A DNA stretch of 15,362 nt from Acidobacteriota bacterium (GCA_023418055.1 JAEZDP010000485.1:1-15362); one strand, 5' to 3'. Numbered from the stretch's first letter, positions 6,703-14,750 are shown. The notes: generated by a model from the sequence alone, not told the origin. Program-made: numbers and translations.

Positions 6703-7535
6703 GCTCCGCGCTCCGTGGAGGGTGCCAGCGTGAAGAAGAACGTCGCCCCGTCACCAGGCCTGGCGCTCGCCCAGATGCGCCCGCCGTGACGCTCGACGAT
6801 GCGACGGGCCGAGGCCAGCCCGATGCCCGAGCCCTCGTACCGGCCGGCGTCGTGCAGACGCTGGAACGGGACGAACAGCCGGTGCGCATGACTCATGTCG
6901 AACCCTGCACCGTTGTCGCTCACGCGAAAGACGCGGCCGTCGCATCCGTCAACGGCTGCCAGGGTCAGGCGTGCGGCATCGGTGTGCCTGGTGTACTTCC
7001 AGGCGTTGCCGAGGAGGTTCTCGAGCACCACCGCCACCAGCGGCGGATCGCCGCTCGCCTGGAGCCCCGCGGGAATGTCGGCGGCGACGCGCCGCGTGGG
7101 CTCGGCACGGCGCAGGTCGGCGACGATGCCGAGAGCGATCGCTGACAGGTCGACGACCTCGCGCCGCACGGGCACGCGCGCCAGTTGCGACAGCCGCAGC
7201 AGCGCATCGACGCGGTCGCTGAGCGTTTGCACCGACAGCAGAATGCGCTCGACGTAGCGCTGGCCCTCGCCGGGCAGGCTGTGCCCGCAGTCGTCGCGTA
7301 GCGCGGTGGCATAGGCCTCGATGGCGCGCAGCGGCGCCCGGAGGTCGTGGGACACCGCCTGACTGAAGGCGTCGAGTGCGTGTTCCGCCCTGGACGACGC
7401 CATCCGGGCTCGACGGGCCGCGTGCAGTGCGGTGTCGAGGGTGGCCAGGTGGACGGCGACGTCGTGGGATGGCGTTCGGGAGGAGGGGTGCGAAGTGGGC
7501 ATCGACGAACGGGGCAGCTCGACAGCTGCCTTCAC
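6699..7535 (-). CDS. Sensor histidine kinase without a sensor domain
   Basis: This 278-residue kinase begins with about 50 residues of helical linker, then a dimerisation domain with the H box AVSHDLRAPLRAI (His63), of the type common in bacteriophytochrome-like kinases. The ATPase domain covers about 160-272 (N box LENLLGNAWKY, G1 DNGAGF at 207-212, G2 GSGIGL at 235-240). No PAS, GAF, HAMP or membrane segment is visible, so input must come from a partner protein; the neighbouring hybrid kinase, with its N-terminal receiver, is the obvious candidate (inference). The start is a GTG at 7535 without a clear ribosome site; an in-frame ATG at 7502 is an alternative. It lies 28 bp after phoD on the same strand. 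Confidence 0.88.
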   Translation of the reverse strand: MKAAVELPRSSMPTSHPSSRTPSHDVAVHLATLDTALHAARRARMASSRAEHALDAFSQAVSHDLRAPLRAIEAYATALRDDCGHSLPGEGQRYVERILLSVQTLSDRVDALLRLSQLARVPVRREVVDLSAIALGIVADLRRAEPTRRVAADIPAGLQASGDPPLVAVVLENLLGNAWKYTRHTDAARLTLAAVDGCDGRVFRVSDNGAGFDMSHAHRLFVPFQRLHDAGRYEGSGIGLASARRIVERHGGRIWASARPGDGATFFFTLAPSTERGA

Positions 7536-7563
7536 CCGATGTGTCGGCCGTTCGTCGCTGAAT

Positions 7564-9132
7564 CTACAGGGCCGCGGACGTCAAGGCCTCGAGCCGAGGC
7601 CGGCCCGCCTCCACGACGAACGACCGGCGCGTCTCCACGGGCGCACCCTCCCGCGTGACGTAGGGCACCACGCGGTAGTGGGTCTGCCAGGTGTCTGCCG
7701 TGGCCTCGCACAGGAGATAGCCACGCTGGTTGTTGCTGAAGACGACGTTCGGGTTGCGGCGCAGGAGCTCGTCGTAGAACGGCGTGGTCGGTTGGCCGTC
7801 GCCTCCACTCGTGACCGACGTCGTGACGAACTCGACGCCGGCCGGGCGCGATTCGGGATCGGGCGTGTGGGGGAGGTTGGCGGCGTAGGAGTTGTGCACG
7901 TCGCCGGTGAGCACCACGAGGTTGCGGGGGCGCCCACTGAACATCTCCACGACGCGCTGTCGCGCCGCGACGTAGCCGTTCCAGCTGTCGACGGGCGAGG
8001 CCAGCCCCTCCGGGCGCGGGTAGACCAACTCGCTGAAGAACACCTGCTGGCCCAGCACGTCCCAGCGTGCGGAGGACGCGGCCGCCTGCGCGCGCAGCCA
8101 CTGCTCCTGCACACCGCCGAGCATGGTGCGCGACGGGTCGAGGCGTTCCTGGCAGCCCACCCGGGCGCCGTCGCCGCACGGCTGGTCGTCACGGTACTGA
8201 CGCGTGTCCAGCATGTACAGGGTGGCAAGGCGGCCCCACTGCAGTGTCCGGTAGAGGCGCATGCCGTCGCGGTCGGGACGTGCGGCACGCCGCAGCGGCA
8301 TCATCTCGTGGTAGGCCTGGAAGGCCGCGGCGCGACGGGCGCGGAACTGCTCGGGCGTCTGGCCGTCCTCGGGCACGAGGCCGGCCCAGTTGTTGTCTAC
8401 CTCGTGGTCGTCCCAGACCACGGCGAAGGGCGCGCGCGCGTGCAGTTGCTGCAGGTCGGGATCGGTCTTGTAGAGCGCATGCCGGCGGCGGTAATCGGCC
8501 AGCGTGGTGATCTCGGGCCCCACGACCTGGCGCGGACGATCCGGGCGGACGCCGGCTTCGTAGAGGTAGTCGCCGAGGTGCAGGACGAGATCGGGATGTT
8601 CATCGGCGAGATGGCGATACGCGGTGAAGTAACCGTCTTCGTACCGCGAGCACGACACGACGCCGAGCCGCGCCGACGCGAGCGCGTCTGCGGCCGGAGC
8701 GGTGCGCGTCGTTCCCGTCAGCGACCGGTGCCCCATGGCGGTGAAGCGGTACCAGTACGGACGCCCCGGGCGCAGGCCGGACACCTCCACGTGTACCGCG
8801 TGTGCCGAGTCCGGGCGCGCCTCGAGGCGGCCGCGGCGCAGCCCTCTTGAAAACCGCTCGTCCTCGGCCAGTTCCCACCGCACCTCCACACCGCGCGATG
8901 GCATGCCGCCGAGCCCGTTCTCCACCAGCGGGTCGGTGGCCAGTCGCGTCCACAACACGACGCCGTCGACGGCCGGATCGCCCGAGGCCACCCCCAACGT
9001 GAAGGGGTTCGGCCCCGTCACGTCGCGGAAGGCCAGCGCGGGCGCGCGGCCAAGCAGCACACCGGCGGCAGCCGCGCTGGTGACGAGAAAGCTCCGGCGT
9101 GTGACGCTCGACCTCATGTGCGTGTCTGACAT
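7564..9132 (-). CDS. phoD: Alkaline phosphatase D (PhoD) family, Tat-exported
   Basis: This 522-residue metallophosphatase hydrolyses phosphomonoesters and phosphodiesters outside the cytoplasm. The N-terminus carries a twin-arginine signal (TRRSFLVTSAAAAG, Arg12-Arg13), and the Tat route fits an enzyme that folds with metal before export. The N-terminal Ig-like domain covers about 42-145. The catalytic domain shows LGVVSCSRY (Cys161), HLGDYLYE (Asp189), VVWDDHEVDNNW (241-244) and LTGDVHNSY (410-413), the metal ligands of the family. I placed the start at the ATG at 9132; ATGs at 9141 (behind a GGGAG) and 9117 are also possible. A TACGAT box lies 7 nt upstream of 9132, consistent with a leaderless mRNA. 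It heads a same-strand cluster with two kinases. Confidence 0.9.
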   Translation of the reverse strand: MSDTHMRSSVTRRSFLVTSAAAAGVLLGRAPALAFRDVTGPNPFTLGVASGDPAVDGVVLWTRLATDPLVENGLGGMPSRGVEVRWELAEDERFSRGLRRGRLEARPDSAHAVHVEVSGLRPGRPYWYRFTAMGHRSLTGTTRTAPAADALASARLGVVSCSRYEDGYFTAYRHLADEHPDLVLHLGDYLYEAGVRPDRPRQVVGPEITTLADYRRRHALYKTDPDLQQLHARAPFAVVWDDHEVDNNWAGLVPEDGQTPEQFRARRAAAFQAYHEMMPLRRAARPDRDGMRLYRTLQWGRLATLYMLDTRQYRDDQPCGDGARVGCQERLDPSRTMLGGVQEQWLRAQAAASSARWDVLGQQVFFSELVYPRPEGLASPVDSWNGYVAARQRVVEMFSGRPRNLVVLTGDVHNSYAANLPHTPDPESRPAGVEFVTTSVTSGGDGQPTTPFYDELLRRNPNVVFSNNQRGYLLCEATADTWQTHYRVVPYVTREGAPVETRRSFVVEAGRPRLEALTSAAL

Positions 9133-9139
9133 GCGGCGC

Positions 9140-9145
9140 ATCGTA
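9140..9145 (-). promoter_or_regulatory. Candidate -10 box for phoD
   Basis: On the minus strand this reads TACGAT, a good -10 match (TAnnnT), with 7 nt to the ATG at 9132. Transcription from it would begin at or next to the start codon. A weak TTGCGT lies about 19 bp further upstream. The box overlaps the alternative ATG at 9141, so use of that start would need a different promoter. Confidence 0.45.
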
Positions 9146-9180
9146 GCAGCTCCCGATGACGGCCACGCAACGCCCTGCCC

Positions 9181-9186
9181 TACAAT
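9181..9186 (+). promoter_or_regulatory. Candidate -10 box for the mannose-6-phosphate isomerase gene
   Basis: TACAAT differs from the TATAAT consensus at one base and lies 6 nt before the ATG at 9193. A transcript starting at the usual distance would begin at the start codon itself, giving a leaderless mRNA. There is no Shine-Dalgarno sequence before this ATG, which supports that reading. A partial -35 (ATGACG, 9156-9161) is 19 bp away. Confidence 0.55.
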
Positions 9187-9192
9187 GGCCCG

Positions 9193-10134
9193 ATGAGCGC
9201 GTGGCGCCAACCGTTTGCCCTGCATCCCACCTTCGCGGAGCGGCCGTGGGGTGTCCACGATCTGTCGCCGCTGCTCGACAATCCCGACCCGGCCCGGCAG
9301 GTCGGCGAAGCCTGGTTCACGGCTGCCGGCAACGTGACGTCACTCGGGCCCACGCTCGGTGACCTCACCCGGGCGCACCCCGTGGAAATGCTTGGCGAAG
9401 GGCTCGGCGACGAGTGTCCGCTGCTCGTCAAGCTGCTCTTCACGTCTGAGCGCCTGTCGGTGCAGGTGCATCCAGACGACGAGTACGCGGCCCGCCATCA
9501 CGGCGCCGGTGCGCGCGGCAAGACCGAAGCCTGGCACGTGCTCTCGGCGCAGCCCGGGGCCACCATCGGGCTCGGCATCACCGCGCCCCTCACGCTCGAG
9601 CAGGCCCAGGCAGCCGCGGCCAACGGCGAACTCGCGCACCTGATGGACTGGCGTCCCGCACGGGCGGGCGACACGTTCCTCGTGCCGGCGGGAACGGTTC
9701 ACGCCCTGGGGCCGGGGCTCACCCTCGTCGAGGTGCAGGAACAATCCGACATCACGTATCGGCTGTTCGACTACGGCCGCGGGCGCGAGTTGCACCTCGA
9801 GCACGGGCTGGCGGTGGCCGACCTCGGCCCGTACACGATGGGAACGGCCAGCCACGTCGCCGCGTCACGCGGCCGCCACATCCTCACGCGGTGCCGCTAC
9901 TTCACGATGGAGCGCCGCGAGGTGGACGGGCACCTGTCGTTTGCGCCCCTCGCGCCGCACTTTCACGTGTTGGTGGTGCTCGAGGGCAAGGGACGCATCG
10001 CGGGCCAGCCGTTCAGTCGCGGCCAGACCTGGTTCGTGCCGGCGCAGGCCGAGGCCTGTGCCATCGAAAGTACCGACGCGGCGTTCCTGCTCACCTATCC
10101 GTCGGTAGCGCCGACGCCGGCGTTCTACTTGTGA
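9193..10134 (+). CDS. manA: Class I mannose-6-phosphate isomerase
   Basis: This 313-residue zinc enzyme interconverts fructose-6-phosphate and mannose-6-phosphate, feeding GDP-mannose, glycoprotein and polysaccharide synthesis or mannose use. The cupin zinc ligands are present: Gln91 and His93 in LSVQVHPDDEYA, Glu112 in GKTEAWHV, and His170 in VPAGTVHALG. The catalytic Arg is in ITYRLFDYGR (Arg190). A second cupin half follows (about 225-313), containing HFHVLVVLEGKGRI. The length is that of the compact bacterial type, shorter than E. coli ManA. The ATG at 9193 follows a TACAAT box by 6 nt and lacks a ribosome site. It is divergent from phoD by 60 bp and converges on ilvA with only 10 bp between stop codons. 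Confidence 0.93.
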   Translation: MSAWRQPFALHPTFAERPWGVHDLSPLLDNPDPARQVGEAWFTAAGNVTSLGPTLGDLTRAHPVEMLGEGLGDECPLLVKLLFTSERLSVQVHPDDEYAARHHGAGARGKTEAWHVLSAQPGATIGLGITAPLTLEQAQAAAANGELAHLMDWRPARAGDTFLVPAGTVHALGPGLTLVEVQEQSDITYRLFDYGRGRELHLEHGLAVADLGPYTMGTASHVAASRGRHILTRCRYFTMERREVDGHLSFAPLAPHFHVLVVLEGKGRIAGQPFSRGQTWFVPAQAEACAIESTDAAFLLTYPSVAPTPAFYL

Positions 10135-10144
10135 AGGGCGCGGC

Positions 10145-11692
10145 TCACGCCAGGAAGCGTCGGTACGCCTCTTCGTCGATGTCGAGCGTGTAGCGATAGC
10201 CCAACACGTCGAGGAAGTGTAGGAACTCGTCGGTGTCCTCCACCGGCACCTCGAAGCCCGCGAGCACCCGACCGATGTCGGCGCCGTGGTTGCGGTAGTG
10301 GAAGAGGCTGATGTTCCACCGCCCCCCGAGCGTGTCTAGGAACTGCAGCAGCGCGCCGGGGCGTTCCGGGAACTCGAAGCGGCACAGGCGCTCGTCGCGG
10401 ACGTCGGCCGACCGGCCCCCCACCATGTAGCGCAGGTGCAGCTTGGCCAGTTCGCTGCCCGACAGATCCATCACCTCGTAGCCGGCCTGTCGCAACGCCG
10501 CAAAGGCGTGCAACGCGTCGGCACGCGACCGCGTGGAGACGCCCACGAAGATGTGCGCCTCGTCTCGACGACTGAGCCGGTAGTTGAACTCGGTGATGAC
10601 GCGGCGTCCGAGCGCGGTGCAGAACTCGCGGAAGGCACCGGGACGTTCAGGGATGGTGACGGCACACAACGCCTCGCGCGCTTCGCCGAGTTCCGCGCGT
10701 TCGGCGACGAAGCGCAGGCGGTCGAAGTTCATGTTCGCGCCGCTCAGCACGGCGACCAACCGGGCTCCCGCGACGTCGTGCGTGGCGGCCCACGCCTTGA
10801 GGCCAGCAACGGCAAGGGCGCCCGCGGGCTCCATGATGGTGCGCGTGTCGTCGAAGACGTCCTTGATGGCCGCGCAGATCGCGTCGTTGTCCACGAGCAC
10901 GACCTCGTCCACGGTCTGGCGGGCGATGGCCAGCGTGTGGCGGCCCACCTCGCGCACGGCCACGCCGTCGGCAAACAGCCCGACCTCGTCGAGCACCACG
11001 CTGTGACCGGCCGCCAACGACAGGGCCATGGCGTTGGCATCCACCGGCTCCACCCCGATGACCTTGACCGACGGCATGACGGCCTTCATGTAACCGGCGA
11101 TGCCCGCCAGCAGGCCGCCTCCCCCGACGGGGACGAAGATGGCCGTCAGGTCGCCCGGGCGCTGACGGACGATCTCGTCGGCCACCGTCCCCTGCCCGGC
11201 GATGACCAGCGGGTCGTCGAACGGGTGGATGAACGTGGCGCCGGTCCCGGCCGCGAGGTCGAGGGCGTGTGTGTACGCCTCGGCGTACGAGTCGCCCGAC
11301 AGCACGACTTCGGCACCCAGGCCTCGCACCGCATCCACCTTGATGTCCGGCGTCGTCTGGGGCATCACGATGACGGCGCGCAGGCCCAGACGTTGGGCCG
11401 AGAGCGCGACGCCCTGCGCATGGTTGCCTGCGCTTGCCGCGATGACGCCGTGCGTGCGCTCGGCCTCGGTGAGTTGCGCGATGCGATTGTAGGCACCGCG
11501 GATCTTGAAGCTGAAGATGGGCTGCAGGTCCTCGCGCTTCAGCAGCACCTCGGTGCCGAGGCGCGCCGAGAGTCGTGGCGCGGCGTCGAGCGGCGTCTCA
11601 CGCGCGACATCGTAGACGCGACTGGTGAGCACGTCGCGCAGCAACTCGTCGAGCGACGATCGGACCTCTGGCGTGGGAAGGGCGTCGGACAC
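10145..11692 (-). CDS. ilvA: Threonine ammonia-lyase, biosynthetic type
   Basis: This 515-residue PLP enzyme converts threonine to 2-oxobutanoate and ammonia, the first step to isoleucine. The catalytic domain has the PLP lysine in SFKIRGAYN (Lys63), the substrate loop SAGNHAQG (87-94), and the phosphate-binding GGGGLLAG (190-197). The C-terminal half carries two ACT-like regulatory domains (about 338-410 and 432-513), each starting with the FPERPGA/IPERPGAF motif. This is the full biosynthetic architecture, normally inhibited by isoleucine and activated by valine; short catabolic enzymes lack it. The start is a GTG at 11692 with a GAGG 5 nt upstream. A TAGAGT box lies 8 nt upstream of the start, so a promoter of its own is possible. 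The HAD gene lies 43 bp upstream on the same strand. Other ilv genes are not in the window. Confidence 0.95.
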   Translation of the reverse strand: MSDALPTPEVRSSLDELLRDVLTSRVYDVARETPLDAAPRLSARLGTEVLLKREDLQPIFSFKIRGAYNRIAQLTEAERTHGVIAASAGNHAQGVALSAQRLGLRAVIVMPQTTPDIKVDAVRGLGAEVVLSGDSYAEAYTHALDLAAGTGATFIHPFDDPLVIAGQGTVADEIVRQRPGDLTAIFVPVGGGGLLAGIAGYMKAVMPSVKVIGVEPVDANAMALSLAAGHSVVLDEVGLFADGVAVREVGRHTLAIARQTVDEVVLVDNDAICAAIKDVFDDTRTIMEPAGALAVAGLKAWAATHDVAGARLVAVLSGANMNFDRLRFVAERAELGEAREALCAVTIPERPGAFREFCTALGRRVITEFNYRLSRRDEAHIFVGVSTRSRADALHAFAALRQAGYEVMDLSGSELAKLHLRYMVGGRSADVRDERLCRFEFPERPGALLQFLDTLGGRWNISLFHYRNHGADIGRVLAGFEVPVEDTDEFLHFLDVLGYRYTLDIDEEAYRRFLA

Positions 11693-11735
11693 GTCGCCTC
11701 ACTCTACCGGTCTACCCCGGGCACGGCAAGGTACG

Positions 11736-12401
11736 TCAGGCCAGGTGCTCCGCCAGCACCTCGCGCAGTGCGTCGACCGTGTGCACCAGGGCATCCGGGC
11801 GTGCGGCCTCCAGCACACCGAGATCGCTGACGCCCCACGTCACCGCACAGGTGCGCAGGCCGGCGGCGCGCCCGGCCTCGATATCGAGCCACGAGTCGCC
11901 GACCATCCACGTCGCGCTACCGCCGAGCGCCGACATGGCATGCAGCACGACGTCCGGCGCGGGCTTGTAGGCGAAGCCGTCGGTGCCCTGCACATGGTCC
12001 AGCCGTCCCGACAGGCCCACCTTCTCGGCCACCGTGCGCGCCATCCACGTCGTCTTGGTCGTCGCGACGGCGCGGGGCGTCCCCGCCGTGCCCAGATCGT
12101 CGAGCAGTGTGGTGATGCCGGGGAACGGCTGCGTGCTGTCGGCACAGCGCTCCGCGTAGTCAGCGCGGTAGGCCGCAATCAGATCATCGACGAGCGCGAC
12201 GTCCACGAACCGCTGGTACATGTCGCGCAGGTCGAGTCCGATGAGCGGTCGGACGTCGGCCGGGTCGGGAGACGCACAACCCGCGCTCGCAAAGCTGCGG
12301 CAGAACGCGGCACTGATGTCGGCAAAGGAATCGACGAGTGTGCCGTCCAGGTCGAACACGACACCGGCGCGGCGCGCGGGTGGAGGGGAGGAATGCTTCA
12401 T
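11736..12401 (-). CDS. HAD-family hydrolase, phosphoglycolate phosphatase-like
   Basis: This 221-residue protein has all four HAD motifs: FDLDGTLVDS (Asp17 nucleophile, Asp19 acid/base), VATTKT (Thr114/115), Lys146 in DGFAYKPAPD, and MVGDSWLDIEAG (Asp169, Asp173). A helical cap at about 25-90 makes it subfamily I, like Gph or PGMB-type enzymes. Phosphoglycolate is the most likely substrate by family resemblance, but the cap does not fix it. The start codon and the first codons lie inside a 7-bp tandem array, so the leader is made of repeat and has no clear ribosome site. A start further in would remove the DxD motif or its strand, so the ATG at 12401 is likely. It lies upstream of ilvA on the same strand. 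Confidence 0.88.
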   Translation of the reverse strand: MKHSSPPPARRAGVVFDLDGTLVDSFADISAAFCRSFASAGCASPDPADVRPLIGLDLRDMYQRFVDVALVDDLIAAYRADYAERCADSTQPFPGITTLLDDLGTAGTPRAVATTKTTWMARTVAEKVGLSGRLDHVQGTDGFAYKPAPDVVLHAMSALGGSATWMVGDSWLDIEAGRAAGLRTCAVTWGVSDLGVLEAARPDALVHTVDALREVLAEHLA

Positions 12402-12473
12402 GCTTCAGGCGTACGGCGTAAGGCGTAAGGCGTGTGGCGTGTGGCGTGTGGCGTGTGGCGTGTGGCGTAAGGC
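12393..12473. repeat. 7-bp tandem array (consensus NGGCGTR) filling the HAD-GDPD spacer
   Basis: Two ATGCTTC units (12393-12406) are followed by nine 7-bp units, AGGCGTA or TGGCGTG type, from 12407 to 12469, and a partial unit to 12473. Four consecutive units (12435-12462) are identical TGGCGTG. The array occupies nearly the whole 78-bp spacer and runs into the start of the HAD gene. On the minus strand it reads as a RHTPHAT-type peptide repeat, which I take as a shadow. Very similar units appear at 15333-15362. Confidence 0.93.
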
Positions 12474-12479
12474 GAATCG

Positions 12480-13514
12480 TCACCGCGGAAACAAGTCTGG
12501 GTTGTCCGTGAAGAGGCCGTCCACGCGGTAGGTATCGACGAACGTGCGCATCTGGGCGGTGAGGTCGCGCGGCGTCGCGGGCAGGCTGGCCTCGTACTCG
12601 GCCAGTCGCGCACGGGCGGCCTCGGGCAGCGTGGCGATCAGGGCCGCCGGCGCCGGACGTCCACGCAGACGGAAGGTGTAGGGCACGACGGTGAGCCCAC
12701 GAGCATGTGCACGCGTGACGAGGGCCGGATCGGCGTCGATGAGCTGACGCGCGGGGGCCACGCCCGTCGCGAAGGTCTTCACCTCATCGAGGCCCGTGTC
12801 CGACAGCCAGCGGCGCGCCAGGTCTGGACTGCCGATGAGGAACGAGCGCGGCACCGTCGGCAGCCGCCGCGCGAGCCGCCGCACACTCTCTTCTTCGAAC
12901 ACCTGCAGGTGCACCGCGGGTCGGCTGCCCCGCGTCGCGCTGACCAGCCCGTTCTTCTCGAGAGCTGCCGCCACGGCCGACTCGAGGTCGAATCCGCGCG
13001 CCCGCAGCCGTCCCGGGTTCTTCAACTCGGGAAAGAAGCCGGCCGCCTCACCGATGGTGTCGATGGCCTCCTGGAACGTCGGAATCCGCTCGCCGGCAAA
13101 CCGTGCGTCGTACCAGGCACCCGCATCGAGGCGCTTGATCTCGTCGAGCGTGAAGTCTTCGGGATACCACCGGCGCACCGTGCGGCCGTCGACGGTGACC
13201 TCAGTGAACCGGTCGGGAAAGATCTCTTCGACGTTGGTGGTGCGCTCGAGCGACGGGTCGTGGAGGCAGATGAGCACGCCGTCCCTGGTGATGACCAGGT
13301 CCTGTTCGACGTACTCGGCACCCTGCTCGATCGCCAGGCGATACGCCGGCAGCGTGTGCTCCGGCGCGTAGAACGACGCACCACGATGCGCGACGACGAA
13401 GGCCCGCGACGGTGTCGTCGGCTCGGACGCGACGCTGCCCGGTCGTTGGGCGTCGAGGGCGGCCGTCGCCATGAGTCCGAGGCCGAGCGCAAGGGAGAGC
13501 AAACGGGTGAGCAT
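12480..13514 (-). CDS. Secreted glycerophosphodiester phosphodiesterase
   Basis: This 344-residue enzyme hydrolyses glycerophosphodiesters, the deacylated phospholipid head groups, to glycerol-3-phosphate and an alcohol. A signal peptide runs from MLTRLLSLAL to about ALDA-Q (residue 22). The GDPD TIM barrel follows, with HRGASFYAPEHT (His43, Arg44, Glu52), EYVEQDLVITRDG (Glu70, Asp72) and LHDPSLERTTN (His85), the metal and catalytic residues. It ends with the typical VDGLFTDNPDLFPR. It resembles periplasmic GlpQ-type enzymes. Two ATGs stand in tandem (13517, 13514); I chose the second because GGGAG then has a 5-nt spacing. An open frame continues upstream to 14936, but that part is antisense to metK. 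The 7-bp array starts 6 bp after the stop. Confidence 0.92.
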   Translation of the reverse strand: MLTRLLSLALGLGLMATAALDAQRPGSVASEPTTPSRAFVVAHRGASFYAPEHTLPAYRLAIEQGAEYVEQDLVITRDGVLICLHDPSLERTTNVEEIFPDRFTEVTVDGRTVRRWYPEDFTLDEIKRLDAGAWYDARFAGERIPTFQEAIDTIGEAAGFFPELKNPGRLRARGFDLESAVAAALEKNGLVSATRGSRPAVHLQVFEEESVRRLARRLPTVPRSFLIGSPDLARRWLSDTGLDEVKTFATGVAPARQLIDADPALVTRAHARGLTVVPYTFRLRGRPAPAALIATLPEAARARLAEYEASLPATPRDLTAQMRTFVDTYRVDGLFTDNPDLFPR

Positions 13515-13559
13515 CATGGCTCCCAGCGTAGGCGAGACGCGCGACGAAGGGATGACAGG

Positions 13560-13588
13560 GGCGGAGGGGACGCCGGGTCCCCTCCGTC
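13560..13588 (-). terminator. Strong hairpin downstream of metK
   Basis: Positions 13560-13571 pair with 13577-13588 over 12 base pairs with one G-T wobble (core CGGAGGGGAC with GTCCCCTCCG) around a 5-nt loop. It stands 9 bp after the metK stop codon and 43 bp before the downstream GDPD ribosome site. There is no U tract, but stem strength and placement make a transcription terminator or 3' stabiliser likely, separating metK from the GDPD gene. Confidence 0.7.
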
Positions 13589-13597
13589 GAGGCCGTC

Positions 13598-14707
13598 TCA
13601 GGCTTCCCAGGGCAGGCCGGGGCGGCCGAAGTGTCCGTAGTTGGTCGTCTGCCGGTAGATGGGACGCAGCAGGTCGAGCGTGCGGATGATGCCGCGCGGC
13701 CGCATGTCGAACGTCTTCCGCACGAACTCCTCGGCGGCGGCATTGTCTCCCGTGCCGAAGGTCTCGACGAGCAGCGACGTCGGCTCGGCCACGCCGATGG
13801 CGTACGAGAACTGCACCTCGCAGCGCCGGGCGAGCCCGGCCTTCACGACCTCCCGAGCCACGTAGCGGCCGAAGTACGCCGCGCTGCGGTCCACCTTGGA
13901 CGGGTCCTTGCCGCTGAACGCCCCGCCGCCGTGCCGCGCGGCCCCGCCATACGTGTCGACGATGATCTTGCGGCCCGTGACGCCGGCATCGGCCGACGGC
14001 CCGCCGTGCGAGAAGCTGCCTGACGGGTTCACGAGGAACTTGTCGGCTGACGGCAGCAGGTTGCCGAGTTCGCGCGGCGCGAGCTCCTCGATGACGTAGG
14101 CACGAATCTCGTCCTGCGACTTGCCCTCGACGTGCTGCGTCGAGACGACGACGCGTTCGATGCGCACGGGACGCCCGTCTTCGTAGCGCACCGACACCTG
14201 GCTCTTGCTGTCGGGCCGGATCCAGCGGTAGTCGCCGCCCTTCTTGCGGTCGGCAGCCAGTCCACGCGTCAGGCGGTGCGACAGCACGAGCGGCAGCGGC
14301 ATCAACTCGGCGCTCTCGTCGCTCGCGTACCCGAACATCAGCCCCTGGTCGCCGGCGCCCTGCTCGTCCTCGTTCGACTTGTCGACGACGCTGGCGTTGA
14401 TCTCCTTCGACTGTCCGGTGATCTTCTGCGTGACCGTGACGCCGTCGGCGTTGAACACCTCGTCGGGCCAGTCGTAGCCGATTTCCCGGATGGCCTGGCG
14501 GGCCACCTGCTCGTAGTCGACCTGCGCGCCGGTCTTGATCTCGCCGGCCAGGACGACGAGGTCTTCCTTCACGAGGGTCTCGAGCGCGACCTTCGACGTC
14601 GGGTCGACGGCCAGGCAGGCGTCGAGGACCGAGTCCGAAATGTAGTCGGCCACCTTGTCGGGATGGCCCTCGGAGACGGACTCCGACGTGAGAACGAAGC
14701 TGGACAT
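13598..14707 (-). CDS. metK: S-adenosylmethionine synthetase (methionine adenosyltransferase)
   Basis: This 369-residue cytoplasmic enzyme makes S-adenosylmethionine from methionine and ATP. It has the N-terminal SESVSEGHPDKVAD (His15), the ATP-binding GAGDQGLMFGYA (117 onward), TGRKIIVDTYGG, and the P-loop-like GGGAFSGKDPSKVDRSAAY, with conserved C-terminal FGRPGLPWE. It is slightly shorter than the common ~385-residue form. The stretch NPSGSFSHGGPSADAGVTGRK departs from the usual NPTGRFVIGGPxGDxGLTGRK at several positions, so this is a divergent bacterial MetK. The ATG at 14707 has an AAGGA ribosome site 9 nt upstream; an in-frame extension to 14779 would add 24 non-family residues. No SAM riboswitch is recognisable, but three inverted repeats lie upstream and a strong hairpin follows. 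Confidence 0.96.
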   Translation of the reverse strand: MSSFVLTSESVSEGHPDKVADYISDSVLDACLAVDPTSKVALETLVKEDLVVLAGEIKTGAQVDYEQVARQAIREIGYDWPDEVFNADGVTVTQKITGQSKEINASVVDKSNEDEQGAGDQGLMFGYASDESAELMPLPLVLSHRLTRGLAADRKKGGDYRWIRPDSKSQVSVRYEDGRPVRIERVVVSTQHVEGKSQDEIRAYVIEELAPRELGNLLPSADKFLVNPSGSFSHGGPSADAGVTGRKIIVDTYGGAARHGGGAFSGKDPSKVDRSAAYFGRYVAREVVKAGLARRCEVQFSYAIGVAEPTSLLVETFGTGDNAAAEEFVRKTFDMRPRGIIRTLDLLRPIYRQTTNYGHFGRPGLPWEA

Positions 14708-14750
14708 GCGAATGGTTCCTTCGTGGACTGAGTCGGGGCCGGGGTCTCCA

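Noticed and set aside
10436..11830. 464-codon plus-strand frame opposite ilvA
   Set aside because: It mirrors ilvA codons, has no recognisable domain, and its composition (His/Arg/Asp-rich) is typical of antisense frames at high GC.
12393..12480. Peptide repeats (RHTPHAT-type) read through the 7-bp array as a possible gene
   Set aside because: The pattern follows from the 7-bp unit in any frame (21 bp gives 7 residues); there is no ribosome site or fold.
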